From contig NC_019866.2 in the NCBI RefSeq assembly GCF_002234675.1, forward strand, positions 19,513,311 through 19,577,310: DNA of 64,000 nt, in the 5' to 3' direction. Position numbers and translations under genes: made by a program. This document shows, piece by piece, positions 59,801-64,000 of the stretch. The stretch comes from Oryzias latipes. Taxonomy: Eukaryota > Chordata > Actinopteri > Beloniformes > Adrianichthyidae. Numbering within the stretch: position 1 is the stretch's first letter; the number at the start of each line of letters is the position of its first letter. Under the pieces are notes generated by a model that made no database searches, was not told the origin of the DNA, and worked only from the letters and a program-made list of their open reading frames with translations.

Positions 59801-62800
59801 GGTGTTAAGAAAAATGGTATCAGAGCAAGAATGGCTATTCTGATGAAAAATAATGACTGAGTAATAGTTGTTTATTTCTCTAAAGAGGTTTATGTGATTT
59901 TGCCAGCTTGGAGCCAGCAGGTACTTCCTATTTGGAACTCAAGGGGGGAAGGGGCACTCAGTCCAGTTCTATATATACAATGGTCAATGGTTGTATCCCT
60001 TGAGCATGGGCTTCCAAGGCCTGGCTAATCCTCTCTCCTCGTGGGGAGGGGGATATCTGGGATCTCTGGCTATGCCATGGGCTAGGGATCGCATCACATC
60101 AAAGCCGGGGGTGTCTGTGTATCTGTGGTGCTGGTTTTAATTATTACCTTTAGATTACTTCAACAAAGCATCTGTTTTGTTAAGTTCTATTTTAAATCTG
60201 AGTCTTAGAAAATATTATAAGGTATGACACAAGTAAAATTGTCAACTTGAAGTTTAATTTTTTATTTTTAAAGTTGTATTCTGTTTTATTTTCACATATT
60301 CACCTTTTTCTTTTTCTTTTTTTCTTTTTTACAGGTTTTTAGTTCATGTGTCATACCTCGAAATTTACAACGAAGAAGTCCGGGACTTGTTGGTGAAAGA
60401 CCAAATGAAACGGCTAGAGGTAATAAGGTTATTACATTTAGCCAATAAAGTAATAACAAGTTAACTTATATTATTGTTGATGAGGTTTTTTTTTTCTAAT
60501 TTCAAAATTGTACAGTACAGATTATAGAAAATTCCTTTATTTTTTTGTGTGACAGGTAAAAGAAAGACCAGATAGAGGTGTGTACGTCAAGGACCTCTCT
60601 AGGTACGGGGTGAACAAAGCTGACGACATGGACAAGATAATGACAGTGGGCAATAAGAACCGTAAGCACAAAAACTGAAAGAGTACATAACTATGTGCAA
60701 TTGCAATTGTATTGGTATTTTGTTTTCATTATTATACAGGAAAAAAGTGATTCAAATGATATCTGATTGGAAAGTACATGATAGGTGATTCCTCCCAGTG
60801 ATCCAATTCATAATGGAATCTGTCATGATTGGATTATGACCTGATCTAATGGGTGTTATTTTTCTATATTGTCATTAACCTTATTTTTTTACATTTAGGA
60901 TCTGTTGGGGCTACAAAAATGAATGAACACAGCTCCCGTTCTCATGCTATTTTCACGGTCACAATCGAGTACAGTGAGAAGGGGGTGGACGGAAACCAGC
61001 ACGTGTGTATGGGAAAGCTACATCTGGTTGATCTGGCAGTATGTATAATTGAAAAAAACAATTACCCCCAGAATGAGAGGACACTGGTGTCTTTTTCATA
61101 TGCATCTCAACAGATATTTTTCCTTTCTTTTTTGCTTCTCCTTCTTTATTACATTTGCTTTCCACCCCCACAGGGTTCAGAGAGGCAAGGTAAAAGTGGA
61201 GCCACAGATCAGCGTTTGAAGGAGGCAGCAAAAATCAACCTCTCCCTCTCCACACTGGGAAATGTCATATCAGCCCTGGTAGATGGCAAGAGTAGCCACA
61301 TTCCCTACAGAAACTCAAAGCTGACCCGTCTGCTTCAAGATTCACTCGGAGGGAACTCCAAAACTATGATGGTACTGCCGAAGTTCTAACAAATAGCGAT
61401 TAAAGAGGATGTAGTTGATCCATTTGGTGAAGATGGATTGTTTCGTTGCTTATTTAATTCCCAGATATTTCAAAATGGATCAAGATAGTATAATAAATAT
61501 GAATTGTAATAAATTATGTTCTTCTTTCCAACAGTGTGCAAACATTGGTCCAGCAGATTACAATTACGATGAGACCATATGTACTCTGCGCTTTGCTAAC
61601 AGGGTGAAAAACATCCAAAACAAAGCTAGGATCAATGAGGATCTGAAAGATGCACTGTTACGGCATTTACAGAAAGAGATTAAGGACCTTCAGAAAAAAC
61701 TGGAAGAGTGTAAGAAGCCAATCATCAAACACGACAAGAGCTTAAAGCACTGAAAGTTCTTCATACTTTTAAAGTGTAGATTTGCTGAGAAATGTGTTTA
61801 TTAAATATTAGGTGAAGAAATCTCTGGGCCAGAGGACACGGATGAAAGTGATTATGAAGCTGGGGAGCCAGGAGAAGGCCGCCTGAGAAGAAAAGGTAGG
61901 AACCAGACATTAGAAAAATGACTAGAGCTATAGATCGTTAGTTAGGTGGGGATCAGATTTGATTCAAACGATCAACAATTCACTAATTAAAACAGAATTC
62001 TTATTATTTAATATATTGTGTTTGAATGGTTGCTATATGTATGTCCTTTTACTGGATGAATGAAAATACAATAATTATTCAAACTCCATCATTCATATCT
62101 TCACAGCGCTCTCCAGATTATAATGCAAATTATATTTTTCTATGATTTTTCTAAATACTCAATGAAATGACAGCATCAACTTCTAGTCACTAACCATTAG
62201 AGTATATATTGAATATTGTTGAACAAACCTCCTGAAAATAACAGTAATTTAAAATAAAACCTTCAAAGTCAATGTTCAACATGATTACGCACAACAGAGT
62301 TTCACAACATTTTAGAGATTCTAAAGAACTGAAAATGGTCATTTGTTGAATTTGCTGCATTGGGCAAATAAATCTTAATATAACAAGTTAGATTTGAACA
62401 TAAGACCCCTTATTTTGTAGCAGCTTCACAATTCTTGCATCCATTGAACTTGTGAGTTTTTGGAGAGTTTCTGCTTGAATTTCTTTGCAGGATGTTAGAA
62501 TAGCCTCACAGATTTGCTGTTTGGATGTGACTTGCCTCCCACCCTCATAGATAATTTGCTTGAGGATGCTCCAAAGGTTTTCAATAGTGTTGAGGTCAGG
62601 GGAGGATGGGGGCCACACATCAGTTTATCTCCTCTTTGCCCATAGCAGCCAATGCAGAGGTATTCCTTGCAGCATGACATGATGCATTGTCATGCATGAA
62701 GATGATTTAGTTACTGGAAGCATGGTTCTTCTTTTTTGTACAATGGAAGAAAATGGTTGGTCAGAATCTCCACATACATTTAAGATGCATTTTTATACGT

Positions 62801-63940
62801 TCAGGGACCCTAAAGCTCTCTCTCCATGATTCCAGCCCAAAACATTCAATTTCAGTTTTCAATTTTCAATTTCAACATGACTCATGAGTCTGCCACCTCT
62901 TTGCTGACTTTGCAGCCTTGTTGGGACATGGTTGCCATCCACCAACCACCCACTACTCCACCCATCTGGACAATCCAGGGTTGCACAGCAGTCATCAGTG
63001 AACAAGACCTTTCTCATTCTGCCTTTATCTGCACAAACCTGTGTGTGCTCCGAATCAGCAACAAATCTCTTACTAGTACAATGTTCACGCTTAAGTCAAT
63101 AGAAGATTTGAGATTATTCTGTGATGTGTCATTCTTTGTTTTTTCTCTTCCTCCTTCTTCTGCAAAACACTTCCTTTTTTTTTTAAATACACCCTCCTAA
63201 TTTAAAAAGAAAGAGGTTGGTGTAGGAAACTACATGATCCCAGATCCCCATTTCAAATGACAATTTTTCCCCCTCATCTGCTTCTGTAGCTGTTGCATTC
63301 ACTTGTTACTTCTTTTTGTTGTTGTTTGTTTAAGCAAGGTGTTAATTTGCTATGTCTTGTACGTTGTTGTGCTCGTTTGAAGCTGTGCATTAGCACTAAA
63401 AGATTTAATGCAGTTGAGCCTAGTGAAAAACTCAAATTTCATCCCAAATACAGTGGTCCTTTGCTGTGTCATACTTCACTGTTTGCAATTTCACAGATTT
63501 TGTTCAGTGCAATTTTGCATGCTTTTTATTTATTAATTTATTTACCACAGTGTGCGCACTGAATCCTGATTGGCTGTTGACCTTGTCAATGTATAAAGTG
63601 TGTAGAGAAGGGTTTTACAGCTTTGTAAAATGTAATCCTACTTCACAGATTTCACCTATCATAAGTCATTTTTAGAACGCAAGTCCCGCGATAAACAAGG
63701 GTACATCGCACATTTACCTTAGAAAATGATTGGTTAATCTAAACTTTGCCATGTATTTTATTGGGATCTGTCTGTCTGTTTAGAAAGGAAACAGTTCTCT
63801 TCAGACAAAATGGCTGAGATGCAAGCAAAGATTGAAAAGGAAAGAGAGGTTTTGGAGGCCAAGCTCAACATGACGGAGGAGGAAAGAAACAAGGCCCGAG
63901 CAGAGCTGGAAATGAGAGAGAAGGACCTTCTCAAGGCTCA
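56873..63940 (+). CDS. kif3a: Kinesin-2 motor subunit, kif3a-type, 5' ten exons (gene runs off the right edge)
   Basis: Motor subunit of the heterotrimeric kinesin-2 that moves intraflagellar-transport cargo to the ciliary tip. Exons: 56873-56878 (Met-Pro only), 58137-58410, 58531-58675, 60335-60419, 60556-60661, 60899-61038, 61174-61371, 61535-61709, 61812-61895, 63784-63940; 456 complete codons so far (human protein 699). Motor domain: VVVRCRP at the start, P-loop GQTGTGKT at 100-107, switch I SSRSH at 217-221, switch II DLAGSE at 250-255, then [16 protein letters not shown]. The neck [13 protein letters not shown] and an acidic hinge [13 protein letters not shown] precede the coiled coil [35 protein letters not shown] and [16 protein letters not shown] identify KIF3A rather than KIF3B/C. 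Many positions that I remember as fixed in vertebrate KIF3A differ (for example Leu355 where Pro is usual), so this may be a diverged second copy. Intron 3 carries repeats and intron 9 a Tc1-type relic. Confidence 0.9.
56879..58136. other. Intron 1 of the kif3a-like gene, nothing beyond a poly(C) run
   Basis: 1.26-kb intron following the two-codon first exon. A short C run lies at about 57,973-57,984. No gene or transposon recognised. Confidence 0.5.
58940..58990 (+). repeat. Retroposon tail fragment
   Basis: 'gatgactttattaatccca' followed by 'gatggggaaattt', preceded by a (GATA)n run. Same tail motif as 9415-9462. Confidence 0.4.
59240..60130. repeat. Repeat cluster in intron 3 of the kif3a-like gene, including R3 copy 3
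   Basis: 59,700-59,965 is the right half of family R3 ('gaggcatctgattggtcag', 'aatggctattctga', 'ggtacttccta'). The sequence on both sides ('cctggtcatcactgtgtcct', 'ccaaggcctggctaatcctc') looks like one other GC-richer interspersed element that R3 may have split. The class of the outer element is unknown. Confidence 0.5.
62388..63050 (-). mobile_element. Tc1/mariner-superfamily relic in intron 9 of the kif3a-like gene
   Basis: The minus strand encodes [16 protein letters not shown], the last part of a DDE transposase, followed by [17 protein letters not shown] to a stop at 62,388. Upstream (to ~63,050) the same transposase gene continues in broken frames ('catcatgtcatgctgcaag' region and 'cctgattccagcccaaaac' region, read on minus). 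Neither inverted end is visible. Several frame breaks; inactive. Confidence 0.7.
63051..63783. other. Remainder of intron 9, nothing recognisable
   Basis: T-rich sequence up to the acceptor 'ctgtctgtttag' of exon 10. Frames at 63293-63675 are not supported by any resemblance. Confidence 0.5.
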
Positions 63941-64000
63941 GTGAGTCCATCAAGAGAGAAGACAATAAAAATCTGCTTCTTGGTATTGTAGTTTTCCACA

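Noticed and set aside
1-64000. LTR retrovirus-like or capsid-bearing elements
   Set aside because: I looked for paired long terminal repeats and gag, pol or envelope-type frames and saw none that I could support. All reverse transcriptase found here is of the LINE type.

Overview
The window is vertebrate nuclear DNA from a teleost fish. The evidence is long intron-exon genes with GT-AG splice sites, AT-rich introns, and a dense load of Tc1/mariner, LINE, SINE and MITE copies of the fish type. A medaka-like (Oryzias) genome is my guess, mainly from the look of the MITE family; the species is not proven by anything here.

Layout. 1-14.6 kb has no complete host gene. It holds one isolated cadherin-repeat exon (minus strand, ~1.82-2.12 kb), a decayed RTE-type LINE (5.3-6.4 kb), and a Tc1 copy interrupted by a 3,067-bp element with ~0.8-kb inverted arms and a perfect 8-bp target duplication. 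14,686-40,243 (+) is a complete 27-exon guanylate cyclase C gene (gucy2c, 1,075 codons), whose introns carry MITEs, two foldback elements and a three-deep nest of transposons in intron 25. 43,467-46,142 (-) is a compact three-exon gene whose product matches BCMA (tnfrsf17), with an unusually short ligand-binding module. 49,471-54,583 (-) is a complete 11-exon phospholipase B-like 1 gene (plbd1, 534 codons). 54,899-54,971 (-) is a tRNA-Arg(CCT). 56,873 to the right edge (+) holds the first ten coding exons (456 codons) of a kif3a-type kinesin-2 motor gene.

The genes do not form a pathway. Gucy2c is an apical gut receptor that makes cGMP, plbd1 is a lysosomal N-terminal-nucleophile hydrolase, the BCMA-like protein is a B-cell survival receptor, and kif3a drives ciliary anterograde transport. 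From memory, PLBD1 and GUCY2C are neighbours in human (12p13), so part of the order looks ancestral. The BCMA-like gene between them is not part of the human arrangement.

All exon joins were worked out by eye from splice sites, reading-phase agreement and family similarity. The reading phase closes exactly in all three complete genes. No alignment or database search was run.
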